A DNA stretch of 64,000 nucleotides from Pseudomonas gessardii (GTDB lineage Bacteria; Pseudomonadota; Gammaproteobacteria; Pseudomonadales; Pseudomonadaceae). Under the pieces are notes generated by a model. That model had not been told where the DNA came from. It made no database searches and was given only the letters and a program-made list of their open reading frames with translations. The stretch spans positions 1 through 64,000 of the forward strand of contig NZ_MNPU01000003.1 in the NCBI RefSeq assembly GCF_001983165.1, read 5' to 3'. The translations under genes were made by a program, and so were the position numbers. Of this stretch, positions 46,542 through 56,899 are shown in pieces (positions within the stretch are counted from its first letter, which is position 1; each line of letters starts with the position of its first letter).

Positions 46542-49500
46542 TTACAGTTGGGTAACGGCTATTTTGCTGCCGGCCTGACTGGCATCGTGGAACTGCGCGT
46601 TCGAGCCATCGCGCCACCGTTCAAGCAATTGCGCCTGACGCTGTTGGGCGTGAACGAGGTAGCGCTCCTTGACCGGGCCATAACCGCGCACGCTGTCTGG
46701 CAGCTGTGCCAGGTCCTGGGCCAGGGTCAGGTTGTCGGCGGTCAAATCCATCAAGACTTCGTCGAGGACACGTTCATAATTGGCCAGCCAGTCACGTTCC
46801 ACCTTGCGTTCGTGAGTGTGGCCAAACGGATCGGCCCAGGTGTTGCGCAGGAACCGGAACCTAGCCAGCAGCTTGAAGCCTTGCAGCATCCACGGGCCGA
46901 AGCTGCGCTTTTTCGGCTCACGGCCGCTGCCGTTATCATTCAGCAGCGGTGGCGCCAGGTGGAAACGCAGGCGGTAGTCGCCCTCGAAGCCAGCCTGGAT
47001 TTTTTCCAGGAACTGGCCATCGGTAAACAGGCGTGCCACTTCGTATTCATCCTTGATGGCCAGCACTTTGAAGTAATAACGGGCGACGCTTGCCGACAGT
47101 TTGCCCGGTTGCCCGAGCAGCGCCGTTTCCGCTTTCATGAATTGCTCGACTCGTTGCCGGTAACGTTGGGCATAAGCCTTATTCTGGTACGCCGTGAGAA
47201 ATGCCATGCGTCGTGCCAGTGTTTCTTCCAGGCTTTGCGACAGCAAGCGATCTGTGTTCTGCACTTTACCTGCTTCCAGTTTGCGCAAGACCCGTGGCAA
47301 GTCTTCGGCACTGCGCCGGCCCCAGGCAAAGGCGGCGAGGTTGAAGGGCACCGCAGTGCCATTCAGTTCGATAGCCTGCAGCAGCGCGGCTTCGCCCACC
47401 GGTAACCAGCCTTTCTGGTAGGCGTAGCCGAGCATGAAGGTGTTGGTGGCAATCGAATCGCCCGTCAATGCCGTGGCGATTTTGCTCGCGTCGACAAAGT
47501 CCGCCTGGGCATGGCCAACCGCTTCGGCGATTTGTGCCGACATGTTGTGGGTGTGGAATTTCGGGTCCGGGTGCTTCAGCAAATCTCCGCTTTCCGCCTG
47601 TTGGGCGAAGGTCCGCACGAATGCGCTGGTGATGGTTTCTTCACTGTTGATCAGCGCATGGGTAACGCCTTGACGCAGCTTGGACAAGGTTTCGGTATTG
47701 GCACTGACCACCAGATCGCAGCCTAACAGCAAGGCTGCTTCACCTTCGGCAATACGGGGTGCGAACAATTGATCCTGGTGCGCGGCAATGCGGATGTGCG
47801 ACCACACCGCGCCGCCTTTTTGCGCCATGCCGGCCATGTCCAGATTGAGCGTGCCTTTGCCTTCGATAAACGCTGCCATTCCTAGCAAGGCGCCGATGGT
47901 CACCACGCCGGTGCCACCCACGCCGGTCACCAGAATGCTGTAGGGCTCATCCAGCGTAACGGTTGATGGCGTGGGCAATGCCCATAATTCATCCGCTTTG
48001 GCTGCCAGCGCTTTGGGTTTGCGCAACGAGCCCCCTTCGACCGTGACGAAACTCGGGCAAAAGCCGTTAAGGCAGGTGAAATCTTTGTTGCACGAGGACT
48101 GGTCGATTTCCCGTTTGCGGCCGAACTCGGTTTCCACCGCCACCACCGACATGCAGTTGGATTTGCTGCTGCAATCGCCACAGCCTTCACACACCGCTTC
48201 GTTGATCACAACCCGGCGTGCCGGGTCCGGGAACTTGCCGCGCTTGCGACGCCGACGTTTTTCCGCAGCGCAGGTCTGGTCATAGATGATTGCGGATACG
48301 CCTTGGAACTGGCGCAGCTGTTCCTGCACTTCGTCCATCTGGTCGCGACGCAGCACCGGCACGCCGTCTGCCAGTTCATGGATGTGCTGATATTTCTCGA
48401 CATCTTCGCTGACCACCACCACACGCTGCACGCCTTCGGCAACGAGTTGCCGGCTGATTTGCGCCACGCTGAGGCTGCCGTCCACCGGTTGGCCGCCGGT
48501 CATGGCCACGGCGTCGTTGTAGAGAATCTTGTAGGTGATCTGCACCTTGGCCGCGATGGCAGCCCGAATCGCGAGAATGCCGGAGTGGAAATAGGTTCCG
48601 TCACCGAGGTTGGCGAACACATGTTGAGTAGTGGTGAACGGTGCCTGGCCGATCCACGTCACGCCTTCGCCGCCCATCTGACTGAAAGTCTGGGTTTGCG
48701 GGTAGATCCAGGCGGCCATGTAATGGCAGCCAATGCCCGCCAGTGCGCGACTGCCCTGCGGGACTTTGGTCGATGTATTATGCGGGCAACCGGAACAGTA
48801 GTGGGGCACGCGTTCCATCAGGTTACTGAATTGGTCTTTGCTAGCCAGTTGCGCATCCAGCACGGCCAGGCGCACTTGCAGCGGGCCACTTTGGTGCAGA
48901 CGCAGAATACGCTTGGCCAGCGCACGGGCGATCATCGCCGGGGTCAGGTCGTTGATGGCTGGTAGCAACCAACCCGTGTGCGGCAGGCTCCACTCACCCT
49001 TGTCGTCAAACTTGCCGACGATGCGCGGGCGTACGTCCTCGCGCCAGTTGTAGAGTTCTTCTTTCAACTGGTATTCGATCATGTGGCGTTTTTCTTCCAC
49101 CACCACGATTTCTTCCAGGCCCTCGGCAAACTGCCGGACGCCTTCAGCCTCCAGCGGCCAAACCATGCCGACCTTGTAGACCCGCAGGCCAATCTGCTGG
49201 GCGAGTGTTTCGTCGATGCCGAGGATTTTCAGTGCCTGGCAAACGTCGAGGTACGATTTGCCTGACGTGATGATGCCGATGCGCGCTTTCGCTGAGTCCA
49301 TCACGACACGGTCGAGGCGGTTGGCCCGGGCATAGGCGAGGGCAGCATATAGCTTGTGTTCCAGCAGGCGCTGTTCCTGTGCCAGGGGCGGGTCTGGCCA
49401 ACGGATATTCAAGCCACCTTCGGGCAGCGGGATATCGGGAATGATCGGTTGTACGCGATGAATGTCGATGTCGACGACGGCCGCGCTCTCTACGGTGTCG

Positions 49501-50105
49501 GCCACCGCTTTGAGGGCGACCCAGCAGCCGGAATAGCGCGACATGGCCCAGCCATGCATGCCGTAGTCGAGGTATTCCTGCACCCCCGATGGCGCCAGCA
49601 CCGGCATCATCACCGCTTTGAAAATGTGCTCGGTCTGGTGCGGTAGTGAGGAGGAGCGCGCGCCATGGTCATCTCCGGCAATGGCCAGCACACCGCCAAA
49701 TTGCGAGGTGCCGGCGGCGTTGGCGTGGCGGAACACATCGCCGCAGCGGTCGACGCCCGGCCCCTTGCCGTACCACATGCCAAACACGCCATCGTAGGTG
49801 GCGCCTTCGAAGAGATTGACCTGTTGCGTACCCCAGATTGAGGTAGCAGCGAGGTCTTCGTTCATGCCTGGATGGAACACCGTGTGGTGTTCCTTGAGGT
49901 AGTCGCGCGCCTTCCACAATGCCTGGTCAAAACCACCCAGCGGCGAGCCACGGTATCCGGAAATAAACCCGGCGGTGTTCAGACCATTGGCCAGATCGCG
50001 TTGGCGCTGCATCAGTGGCAGACGCACCAGCGCCTGAATGCCGGTGAGCAAGATTTTTCCAGTGTGCTGGACGTATTTGTCATCCAGAGATGGGGGCACA
50101 CTCAT
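46542..50105 (-). CDS. Indolepyruvate ferredoxin oxidoreductase family protein (fused alpha-gamma)
   Basis: 1187 residues from the ATG at 50105, which has GGAGG seven bases upstream; an ATG six bases earlier is too close to it. The N-terminal half holds the thiamine-diphosphate domains ([11 protein letters not shown] with a Cys pair, [10 protein letters not shown] for TPP/Mg). The middle carries a Cys-rich iron-sulphur segment ([13 protein letters not shown], then a second Cys set [12 protein letters not shown]). The C-terminal third is the gamma-type domain ([15 protein letters not shown]) plus an extension. Such enzymes oxidatively decarboxylate aryl- or branched 2-oxoacids to acyl-CoA. Here it likely feeds an acyl-CoA to the thiolase operon it heads. 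Confidence 0.9.
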   Translation of the reverse strand: MSVPPSLDDKYVQHTGKILLTGIQALVRLPLMQRQRDLANGLNTAGFISGYRGSPLGGFDQALWKARDYLKEHHTVFHPGMNEDLAATSIWGTQQVNLFEGATYDGVFGMWYGKGPGVDRCGDVFRHANAAGTSQFGGVLAIAGDDHGARSSSLPHQTEHIFKAVMMPVLAPSGVQEYLDYGMHGWAMSRYSGCWVALKAVADTVESAAVVDIDIHRVQPIIPDIPLPEGGLNIRWPDPPLAQEQRLLEHKLYAALAYARANRLDRVVMDSAKARIGIITSGKSYLDVCQALKILGIDETLAQQIGLRVYKVGMVWPLEAEGVRQFAEGLEEIVVVEEKRHMIEYQLKEELYNWREDVRPRIVGKFDDKGEWSLPHTGWLLPAINDLTPAMIARALAKRILRLHQSGPLQVRLAVLDAQLASKDQFSNLMERVPHYCSGCPHNTSTKVPQGSRALAGIGCHYMAAWIYPQTQTFSQMGGEGVTWIGQAPFTTTQHVFANLGDGTYFHSGILAIRAAIAAKVQITYKILYNDAVAMTGGQPVDGSLSVAQISRQLVAEGVQRVVVVSEDVEKYQHIHELADGVPVLRRDQMDEVQEQLRQFQGVSAIIYDQTCAAEKRRRRKRGKFPDPARRVVINEAVCEGCGDCSSKSNCMSVVAVETEFGRKREIDQSSCNKDFTCLNGFCPSFVTVEGGSLRKPKALAAKADELWALPTPSTVTLDEPYSILVTGVGGTGVVTIGALLGMAAFIEGKGTLNLDMAGMAQKGGAVWSHIRIAAHQDQLFAPRIAEGEAALLLGCDLVVSANTETLSKLRQGVTHALINSEETITSAFVRTFAQQAESGDLLKHPDPKFHTHNMSAQIAEAVGHAQADFVDASKIATALTGDSIATNTFMLGYAYQKGWLPVGEAALLQAIELNGTAVPFNLAAFAWGRRSAEDLPRVLRKLEAGKVQNTDRLLSQSLEETLARRMAFLTAYQNKAYAQRYRQRVEQFMKAETALLGQPGKLSASVARYYFKVLAIKDEYEVARLFTDGQFLEKIQAGFEGDYRLRFHLAPPLLNDNGSGREPKKRSFGPWMLQGFKLLARFRFLRNTWADPFGHTHERKVERDWLANYERVLDEVLMDLTADNLTLAQDLAQLPDSVRGYGPVKERYLVHAQQRQAQLLERWRDGSNAQFHDASQAGSKIAVTQL

Positions 50106-50301
50106 GTTCATCCTCCAGGCTTTATTGTCATGGCGGCGCCAGGAGAGCGGCGTTGCCTAGTTATTGGCTGGAGTCTAGGGAGCGGTTTTGCCATCGTAAA
50201 ATCACAAAAACAATGGGGCGGTATCGGTTATTCAAATACCGGTATGCACACTGTTCTTCACGCTGTTGTAGATAAAGCCGGTTACCGGTCTGGTGTCATT
50301 T

Positions 50302-50751
50302 TCACCTTGTTTCTGGCTTGATATCCCCACAGAAAATATCCACGTTGCCATCGGCCGGTGTGGTCCTTACCACTAAGTAATATCCACCAGAAAGCAGCTC
50401 TGACAGCGCCACTGGCGCACTTCGTGAATAGGTCCAGCCGCGCGTTGCAGAAATGCGATTGGTATTGATCCGGTCATTCATTGCATAGGCGACAGACCCG
50501 GGCCGCTCGCAGCTGCCTTTGTTGATAAACGTGTAGAGATTCAAGGGCCGAAGAGTGCCGCTTGGAACTCCACTGACGACAAAGGAAAACGCTGTCTCAT
50601 TGCCCTGAACGGCCAGCGTTGTATTGGCGATCTGACCGCCGTTGCGTGGTGTAGCGTTCAAGGGAACAGTCACTGTCTGGCTTGATGAATTCGTACAGCC
50701 GACGATTATCGCAGCGGCTAGGAGTGCCGCTGTCTGGGTTCCCGATTTCAT
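50302..50751 (-). CDS. Small predicted lipoprotein
   Basis: 149 residues from the ATG at 50751 with GGAGGTGA upstream. The signal sequence ends in a lipobox (AAAIIVGC), so the mature protein is attached to lipid at Cys. The rest is Thr/Ser/Asn-rich and probably beta-stranded, with two Cys that may form a disulphide. I do not recognise the family. It is divergent from the DUF1302 gene with about 231 bp between, and might be a surface or periplasmic accessory to that system. Confidence 0.7.
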   Translation of the reverse strand: MKSGTQTAALLAAAIIVGCTNSSSQTVTVPLNATPRNGGQIANTTLAVQGNETAFSFVVSGVPSGTLRPLNLYTFINKGSCERPGSVAYAMNDRINTNRISATRGWTYSRSAPVALSELLSGGYYLVVRTTPADGNVDIFCGDIKPETR

Positions 50752-50982
50752 GGTCACCTCCTGTACTCAAAAAAGCACAATCCAGGGCCTTTGAGTATAG
50801 GTCGGGAGTATTTGACCAATACCAAAATGCATTTCAGCAATACTCCCAATCGTTGTCTCAAACCTCCCCGTCCCGTCTACTTCAGTCCATACCGAAAGCC
50901 CACGGATCAGCGCTCATTGGTGCGGTCCAGACGGCCCAACGCTTCGGCTGCCAACAACAATAAAAAAGTAATGGGAGTGTTG

Positions 50983-52653
50983 ATGATCGACGCAAAGCTA
51001 AAGCCGTTAAGCCTGGCTGTCTGGTTCAGCGTGACCGGGTGTGCCTTGACTGTTGGCGCTGTGCAGGCCGCCGAGTTTGATACCGGCAATCCGGACTGGA
51101 CCGCGCGCTGGGACAACACCGTGCGTTACAACCTGGGCATACGGGCCGAGGGGCGCGACTCCGCGTTGGCCAATAACGCCAGCTACGACGAGTCCGACGC
51201 CAAGTTTGATCGGGGCGATGTGGTGACCAATCGGGTCGATGTGATGAGCGAAATGGAGGTCGCGTACAAGCAGTACAACGGTTTTCGCATCAGCGGCGCG
51301 GGCTGGTACGACCAGGCTTACGAAAACACCGACGTCGAAACCAGCCCCGGCAATGTCTACTACCCCGGTGCGTTTCCCGGTACGAGCACGCCGAGCTACA
51401 ACAACGGTAAATACTCCAGCTTCACCAAGCGCTATCACCGTGGCCCTAGCGGCGAGTTACTGGACGCCTTTGCGTTTACCCGCTTCGATCTCGGCGAGAT
51501 TCCGGTCAGCGTGCGTGCCGGCCGGCATACCGTGTACTGGGGCAACGGCCTGCTGATTGCCGGGCATGCGGTGTCCTACTCGCAAGCACCGTTGGATGGG
51601 CGCAAAGCGGTAAGCAACCCAGGAACCGAGACCCGTGAAATCTTCCTGCCGTTGACGCAGATTTCAACCCAGGCTCAGGTCACCGACAAGTTGTCGCTGG
51701 CAGCGCAATACTTCTTCGAATGGGACACCACGCGCGCACCTGAAGGCGGTACCTATCTGGCTTCCGCCGACGTCGCCCTGGAAGGGCCGGACCGTTTGCC
51801 GTTGTTCAGCGGTGTTTCGCGGCCGTTGATTGACCCGGTCAAACCCAAGGACAGGGGCAACTGGGGCGTGATGGGCACCTATAGCTTCGACTTCCTGCAT
51901 TCGGAGGTCAGCGCGTTCTATCGCGAATTCGATGACTACAACCCGTGGGGCCTGCAAGTGGCGCCGACTTTCGCCCGTTACGTGTACGCCGAGAACGTCA
52001 AGCTCTATGGCCTGGGTTACTCCGCAGGTCCGGTGCTGGGTGGCGGCTCCCTTGGCGTAGACCTGTCGTATCGCCAGAACACCTCGTTGGTCTCCAGCAA
52101 CATCAGCACTGCCGACAACCAGGGCGCTCGCGGTGACACCTGGCACATGGTGGTCAACGGCCTGTGGTTGCTGCCGCGCACTGATTACTTCGACACCGGC
52201 AGCCTGATCACCGAAATGGCGTTCAGTCATGTGCAACGGGTGACCAAGCACGAGGAACTGTTCAAAGGCGAGGGCTATGGCGGCTGCCCGGAGGGGCAGG
52301 ACAAGCACTACGGCTGCGCCACCAAAAATTATGTCGGCCTGGCCGTGAGCTTTGCACCGCAATGGCTGGGGGTGTTCCCCGGCTGGAACATTTCCACCCC
52401 GATGAGCGTGGATTACGGCGTCAGCGGCAATGCCGCAACGGGCGGGGGCAACGAAGGCAAATACACCTGGAAAGCCGGGGTCAAGGGCACCTACGACGAG
52501 CGTACTGACGTGACCCTGTCGTACATCGGGTACGGCAGCGAACGCAAATATGGCGATATTGCCGGTGTCGGCAAAACAGTCGTCGGGGGAACCGGCGACG
52601 TTGGCCTGACCGACCGCAATTGGGTCTCGCTGACGGTCAGTACCGCGTTCTGA
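50983..52653 (+). CDS. DUF1302-family outer-membrane protein
   Basis: About 556 residues from the ATG at 50983 (GGGAG upstream; the frame is open further 5' without a better start). Signal peptide of about 27 residues ending VQAAEF. The mature part is full of alternating beta-strands and aromatic residues and ends in SLTVSTAF, with the aromatic terminal residue of an outer-membrane barrel. DUF1302 proteins occur next to DUF1329 proteins in clusters for steroids, alkanes and similar poorly soluble substrates and are thought to act in uptake. The DUF1329 gene follows 65 bases on. Confidence 0.85.
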   Translation: MIDAKLKPLSLAVWFSVTGCALTVGAVQAAEFDTGNPDWTARWDNTVRYNLGIRAEGRDSALANNASYDESDAKFDRGDVVTNRVDVMSEMEVAYKQYNGFRISGAGWYDQAYENTDVETSPGNVYYPGAFPGTSTPSYNNGKYSSFTKRYHRGPSGELLDAFAFTRFDLGEIPVSVRAGRHTVYWGNGLLIAGHAVSYSQAPLDGRKAVSNPGTETREIFLPLTQISTQAQVTDKLSLAAQYFFEWDTTRAPEGGTYLASADVALEGPDRLPLFSGVSRPLIDPVKPKDRGNWGVMGTYSFDFLHSEVSAFYREFDDYNPWGLQVAPTFARYVYAENVKLYGLGYSAGPVLGGGSLGVDLSYRQNTSLVSSNISTADNQGARGDTWHMVVNGLWLLPRTDYFDTGSLITEMAFSHVQRVTKHEELFKGEGYGGCPEGQDKHYGCATKNYVGLAVSFAPQWLGVFPGWNISTPMSVDYGVSGNAATGGGNEGKYTWKAGVKGTYDERTDVTLSYIGYGSERKYGDIAGVGKTVVGGTGDVGLTDRNWVSLTVSTAF

Positions 52654-52718
52654 ACCGCCCTGAACTGCACTGCAGTGATCACCGGACTCGGCGATCACCC
52701 ATCTGAATGGAGAACGTA

Positions 52719-54071
52719 ATGACGGTCAATTCTTATGCGATAGGCCTGGTGGCCATTGCTCTGACGGGGGCGACAGTCGCTGATGACACCTCTACCGCAG
52801 CCGATCTGGGCGGCAGACTCACGCCGTTCGGGGCGATTGTCGCGGGCAATGCCGCTGGCACCATTCCGGCCTACGACGGTGGTTTAAAAGTCCCGGCCGG
52901 GCTGGTCCCAGGCGACGGCAACTGGCCCAACCCGTTTGCCGATGAAAAGCCACGCTTGCGCATTACCGCAGCCAACGCCGATCAGTACGCCGACCAACTG
53001 GCAGCCGGACAACTGCAATTGCTCAAGCAGAACCCCGACACCTATTACCTTGAGGTGTACCCCACCCACCGGACAGCAACCTTTCCGGCGAATTTTCTTG
53101 CTGCCACCCAGCGCAATGCTGGCCGCAAGGACTGCAAGACCGAGAACGACGGTCTGTCGATCAGCGAAGGCTGCCGGGGCGGTCTGCCGTTCCCACTGCC
53201 GCGAGATGGCCGGGAACTGATGTGGAACTACATCCTGAACTACCAGGGTGTGAATGGCTGGGACTGGAACCACAGTGCCTATGTCGTCAATGAGGGTCAT
53301 GCGACGTTGACCAATACCAACCGGTCCACCGGCGAAAAACCCTTCTACCAGATGGACGTTCCCGGGCGTGATCCGAAAATCGCCCAACGTATATGGTCGC
53401 GCATCGTTGCGCCGGCCCGTACGGCCGGGCAGGCATCCGGGTATTGGGATTACCTCGACCCGGTCGCTGACTCTCGATATGCCTGGAGCTACAGCACCGG
53501 CCAGCGCCGCGTGCGCAAGGCTCCGGAATTCAACTACGACACCCCCAACTCGGCGTTCGGCGGGGTCGCGTTCTACGACGAAATCTTCCTGTTCTCCGGA
53601 AAGATGGACCGTTTCGACTGGAAGCTGGTGGGCAAGAAGGAAATGTTCATTCCCTACAGCAACTACACGCTGAAGTGGGGTTGCGACATGGACAAGAAAC
53701 TCATGCCCAAACACATCAACCCCGCCTGTGAACGCTGGGAGCTGCACCGTGTCTGGGTGGTGGAAGCGACCCGCAAGGACGGCGTCCGCCACGCGCAGAA
53801 AAAACGTCGCTACTACATCGACGAGGACACCTTTGGTGCTGCGGTCTACGACGCCTGGGACGACAGCGGCGCGCTGTTCCGTACCGGCTCGCAATACAAC
53901 ATCGAGGCGTATGGCATTCCCAATAACCCGCAACAGGATTCCTACTCGTTGTACGACTTCACCCGTGACCAGTACGGCATGTTCGGCAACGGCCCGACGC
54001 GCTACCGCCAGGAACCGGTCGCCGAGCGTGAAGCCAATCCGCAGACCATTGCCGGTGGCCAGACCCGCTGA
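52719..54071 (+). CDS. DUF1329-family periplasmic protein
   Basis: 450 residues from the ATG at 52719 (GGAGAA upstream). A signal peptide of about 22 residues precedes ADDTSTAADLGGRLTPFGAIVAG, the typical DUF1329 opening with G-x-x-L-T-P-x-G. The fold is related to lipoprotein-carrier LolA/LolB-type proteins. It presumably works with the adjacent DUF1302 barrel in moving a hydrophobic substrate or lipoprotein across the periplasm. It ends shortly before a strong rho-independent terminator (54086-54115). Confidence 0.88.
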   Translation: MTVNSYAIGLVAIALTGATVADDTSTAADLGGRLTPFGAIVAGNAAGTIPAYDGGLKVPAGLVPGDGNWPNPFADEKPRLRITAANADQYADQLAAGQLQLLKQNPDTYYLEVYPTHRTATFPANFLAATQRNAGRKDCKTENDGLSISEGCRGGLPFPLPRDGRELMWNYILNYQGVNGWDWNHSAYVVNEGHATLTNTNRSTGEKPFYQMDVPGRDPKIAQRIWSRIVAPARTAGQASGYWDYLDPVADSRYAWSYSTGQRRVRKAPEFNYDTPNSAFGGVAFYDEIFLFSGKMDRFDWKLVGKKEMFIPYSNYTLKWGCDMDKKLMPKHINPACERWELHRVWVVEATRKDGVRHAQKKRRYYIDEDTFGAAVYDAWDDSGALFRTGSQYNIEAYGIPNNPQQDSYSLYDFTRDQYGMFGNGPTRYRQEPVAEREANPQTIAGGQTR

Positions 54072-54085
54072 CCTCATGCTCCTTT

Positions 54086-54115
54086 TCGGCGCTTGTCACA
54101 GGCGCCGATTTTTTT
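54086..54115 (+). terminator. Rho-independent terminator
   Basis: Stem TCGGCGC (54086-54092) with GCGCCGA (54102-54108), 9-base loop, followed by seven T. It lies 15 bases after the DUF1329 stop and only 20 bases before the next ATG. Confidence 0.85.
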
Positions 54116-54135
54116 ATCCGTCCCGAGACCCTTTT

Positions 54136-54954
54136 ATGAGCGAGATTGTGCAACGTTTAGACGGCAAGGTCTGCGTCATCACAGGCGCCGGCAGTGGCAT
54201 CGGCCGCGCCTCGGCACTGCGTTTTGCCCGGGAGGGCGCCACGGTAGTGGTCACCGACCTTTTCGCCGAATCGGCGCAGGCCGTGGCAGCTGAAATAGGT
54301 GCCAAGGCAATGGCCATGCAAGTGGATGTTGGTGAGGAAGGCGCCTTGCGGGAGATGGTCGAGCAGACTGTCGAGACCTTCGGTCGTATCGACGTGTTGT
54401 TCAATAACGCCGTGTACAGAAACCCGGCCACCACCCGCGATATCGACTTCATCAACTTCAACACCGAGCTGTTCCACAACTGCATGCGGGTCAACGTGTT
54501 GGGTGGCGTGTTGGCGTGCAAATACGCCTTGCCGCACATGCTCGCCCAGGGCAGCGGTTCGATTCTGTTCACCTCGTCCACCAGCTCGATTGCCGGCGAA
54601 ATTTCTCAGTTCAGCTACGGCGCCTCCAAGGCCGCGCTCAACTGGTACGTGCAAAGCATTGCCGCCACCTTTGGCAAACGCGGCATTCGTTGCAACGGCA
54701 TCCTGCCGGGAGTGATTCGCACGCCAGCCATGGAAAGTTGGGCCAACGAGGCGATGAAGTCGGCCTTTCTCGACCTGCAAAACGTACCGCAACTGGGCGA
54801 GCCGGAAGACATCGCCGCCATGGCCGCTTTCCTCGCCAGCGACGACGCCGCCTATGTCAACGGGACGCTGATGCGCGTGGACGGCGGTATGAGTTGCGGC
54901 ACACCGATGGTGCCGGTGGTGCGCAACTTCCTGCTGCCTCAAACCTCGGTCTGA
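54136..54954 (+). CDS. SDR-family oxidoreductase
   Basis: 272 residues from the ATG at 54136. TGAGSGIGRA cofactor motif near 18-27, NNA loop, Ser in FTSSTSS and F-S-Y-G-A-S-K with the catalytic Tyr/Lys; C-terminal RVDGGMSCGTP. A classical dehydrogenase of the glucose/hydroxysteroid type. No good Shine-Dalgarno is seen, and the terminator ends just 20 bases upstream, so expression depends on read-through or on a promoter hidden in the terminator region. It heads a run with the SnoaL-like, kinase-like, SDR and MFS genes. Confidence 0.86.
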   Translation: MSEIVQRLDGKVCVITGAGSGIGRASALRFAREGATVVVTDLFAESAQAVAAEIGAKAMAMQVDVGEEGALREMVEQTVETFGRIDVLFNNAVYRNPATTRDIDFINFNTELFHNCMRVNVLGGVLACKYALPHMLAQGSGSILFTSSTSSIAGEISQFSYGASKAALNWYVQSIAATFGKRGIRCNGILPGVIRTPAMESWANEAMKSAFLDLQNVPQLGEPEDIAAMAAFLASDDAAYVNGTLMRVDGGMSCGTPMVPVVRNFLLPQTSV

Positions 54955-54987
54955 TCCCGATCCATTCACTGCACTGGAGCCCGTTTC

Positions 54988-55437
54988 ATGGCACTCGAAC
55001 AGGAACGCTTCATCCTCGACATGCTGGCCGCCTGGGGCGATGGCAGCGACGGCAGCCGCCCCGATATCGAACGCATCATGGCCACCTTCGCCGACGACGC
55101 CGTCTGGCAACTGTGGGTGCCCGGTGGTCCCGTGATCCGGGGGCGCGATGCGTTACGCCGGGAGATAGAGCGACAGATGAGTTATGTCACGCATAACCGT
55201 TGCACCACGCGCCACATCGTCTCTTCGGAGCGCGTGGTGATGACCGAACGCGACGATTACTGCGTCAGCAACGGCGTCCCCATGCCGCACTCGATGGTGG
55301 CGGTGTATGAGCTGGACGAACACGGACTGATCTGTGCCTGGCGCGAGTACCTGGACACCGCCGACCTGGCGAAGAAAAAGGGCGTGCCGCTGGAGCAGGT
55401 AGGCGGGCCGAACGCTGGTAGCACCAGCACCCATTGA
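54988..55437 (+). CDS. SnoaL/NTF2-like small protein
   Basis: 149 residues with the cone-shaped NTF2-like pattern: an N-terminal helix, RIMATFADDAVWQLWVPGG, GRDALRREIERQ, and strands to the C-terminus containing EYLDTADL. The family includes SnoaL cyclases, ketosteroid isomerase relatives and limonene-epoxide hydrolase-type enzymes. The Asp in ADDAVW and Arg/Asp near REYLDTADL are at positions often catalytic in limonene-1,2-epoxide hydrolase, but the assignment is tentative. GGAG precedes the ATG. It is part of the SDR/kinase operon, where isomerisation or hydrolysis of a cyclic intermediate would fit. Confidence 0.75.
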   Translation: MALEQERFILDMLAAWGDGSDGSRPDIERIMATFADDAVWQLWVPGGPVIRGRDALRREIERQMSYVTHNRCTTRHIVSSERVVMTERDDYCVSNGVPMPHSMVAVYELDEHGLICAWREYLDTADLAKKKGVPLEQVGGPNAGSTSTH

Positions 55438-55475
55438 GAGCGGCGCTGGACATCAGCGCCTGAGGAAGACCCCGT

Positions 55476-56840
55476 ATGCCAACAACAATAAATACGACTG
55501 TTGATCCGGTCGAAGAAAAGCTGCGCACCTTTGTCGAAGGGCTGCTGGGCGGAAACATCACGGCCATGCAACGCCTGCTGCGCTGGCGTCCGGCGTGGAA
55601 CCTTGAACTGCAACGCGATGGCGAAACCCTTCAATTGCATATTCGTGGCGAGCGAGGTGGTGATGTCAGCCCATTCCCGGATCTGCGCCGGGAGGCGGAT
55701 ATTCTCACCTTGCTCGGCCAGCAAGGTGTGCCGGTGCCGCGTATCTACGGCTTCTGCGAAGACCCGCAAGCCATCGTGATGGAGTTAGTGCCGGGCAGTC
55801 GTGATATCAGCACGGCGATCAGTGATGCCGAGCGCCATGCTGTCGCACGCCAGTGGGTCGACGCCATGGCGCGCATGCACCAATTGCCGTTGCAACCCTT
55901 CATTGAGCAGGGCATTCACCTGCCGACCAGTGCCGAGGACATTACCCTCGCAGGTCTGGAAGCTTACTACCCGCTGTATGCACGCAATAAAACCAGGCCT
56001 CAGCCGCTGGTTGAATTCGCCCTCGGCTGGTTGCGCCGCAATGTGCCGCAGCACCGTATCCGGCCTGCTTTCGTGCAGTACGATTCAGGGCAATATCTGT
56101 TCGAGAGCGGACAGGTACAGGGTCTCTACGATTTCGAATTTGCCATGATCGGCGATCCCTTGGCCGACCTGGCGTCGGCGCGCATGCGTGACAATTACGA
56201 GCCGCTCGGGGACAGCTTCGCCGCCCTGTATCGCTACTACCAGCAAGTAACCGGCGAACCGGCGGAGCCCGATGTGGTGCGTTACCACACGGCACTGTTT
56301 GCCACCGTCAGCACGATGCAGTTCTCGGCGTCGGTGGCCACGCCACAACCGGGCGACCCACATGACACCTACACCGAGTTTGACATCGCCCTGCGCCGGG
56401 TGGTGGTGCATGCGCTGGCCGAAGCCATGGGTGTGCCTCTGCAAACGCCGAAACTGGACATGGTCAGCAGCGGCCCGAATGCCCAGTTGCTGACCATGCT
56501 CGCCGATGCCCTGGCGCAGGTGGAAGTCGGCAGTGACTTCCAGAAAACCAAGCTGCGCGCCGTGAGCAAACTGGTGGAGTACCTGGGCCGTGGCGATGCC
56601 ATGGAATTGCACTTGCGCGAGCTGGAACAACAGGAGGCGCAAGTCCTGCTGGACCGCACCTTCAGTGACTACAGCGAGATTGATGCAGCGCTGGAAGCCT
56701 TTGTCAAAAGCGCCGGGCCTGAATACGACGGGCCTTTGCTGCGCCTGTTCATGGCGCACATCGAGCGGCGCGTCCTGGTCTACGGCAGCACCGCCATTGG
56801 CGCCTCCGCCCGCCACATCGACCTGCCACCCGTGGCCTGA
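55476..56840 (+). CDS. APH-fold phosphotransferase-like protein with altered catalytic loop
   Basis: 454 residues. The core aligns with acyl-CoA kinase-like phosphotransferases (NITAMQRLLRWRPAWN at the start, VPVPRIYGF, VMELVPGSRD). The metal-binding Asp of the DFG-like site is in YDFEFAMIGDPLADLAS. In the catalytic loop the usual HGD(x)4-5N reads VQYDSGQYLF: the Asp is kept, His is replaced and the Asn is not evident. A C-terminal extension of about 130 residues is helical. This is the second kinase-like gene of the island after 42216. It may be a branch with a different loop or a substrate-binding relative. GAGGAAG precedes the ATG. Confidence 0.8.
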   Translation: MPTTINTTVDPVEEKLRTFVEGLLGGNITAMQRLLRWRPAWNLELQRDGETLQLHIRGERGGDVSPFPDLRREADILTLLGQQGVPVPRIYGFCEDPQAIVMELVPGSRDISTAISDAERHAVARQWVDAMARMHQLPLQPFIEQGIHLPTSAEDITLAGLEAYYPLYARNKTRPQPLVEFALGWLRRNVPQHRIRPAFVQYDSGQYLFESGQVQGLYDFEFAMIGDPLADLASARMRDNYEPLGDSFAALYRYYQQVTGEPAEPDVVRYHTALFATVSTMQFSASVATPQPGDPHDTYTEFDIALRRVVVHALAEAMGVPLQTPKLDMVSSGPNAQLLTMLADALAQVEVGSDFQKTKLRAVSKLVEYLGRGDAMELHLRELEQQEAQVLLDRTFSDYSEIDAALEAFVKSAGPEYDGPLLRLFMAHIERRVLVYGSTAIGASARHIDLPPVA

Positions 56841-56899
56841 CAGGGTGAAACCTTTCTCGCCCGGTGGCTGGTCGCCGGGCCTTCGTATTCGGAGTGTTT

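Noticed and set aside
45380..46555. Long plus-strand open frame over the thiolase
   Set aside because: Antisense shadow of a gene with all catalytic residues; no domain and no ribosome site.
51664..54077. Two long minus-strand open frames over the DUF1302 and DUF1329 genes
   Set aside because: Both are antisense to signal-peptide-bearing proteins with matching family motifs; the shadows have His/Ala/Gly-rich junk composition.
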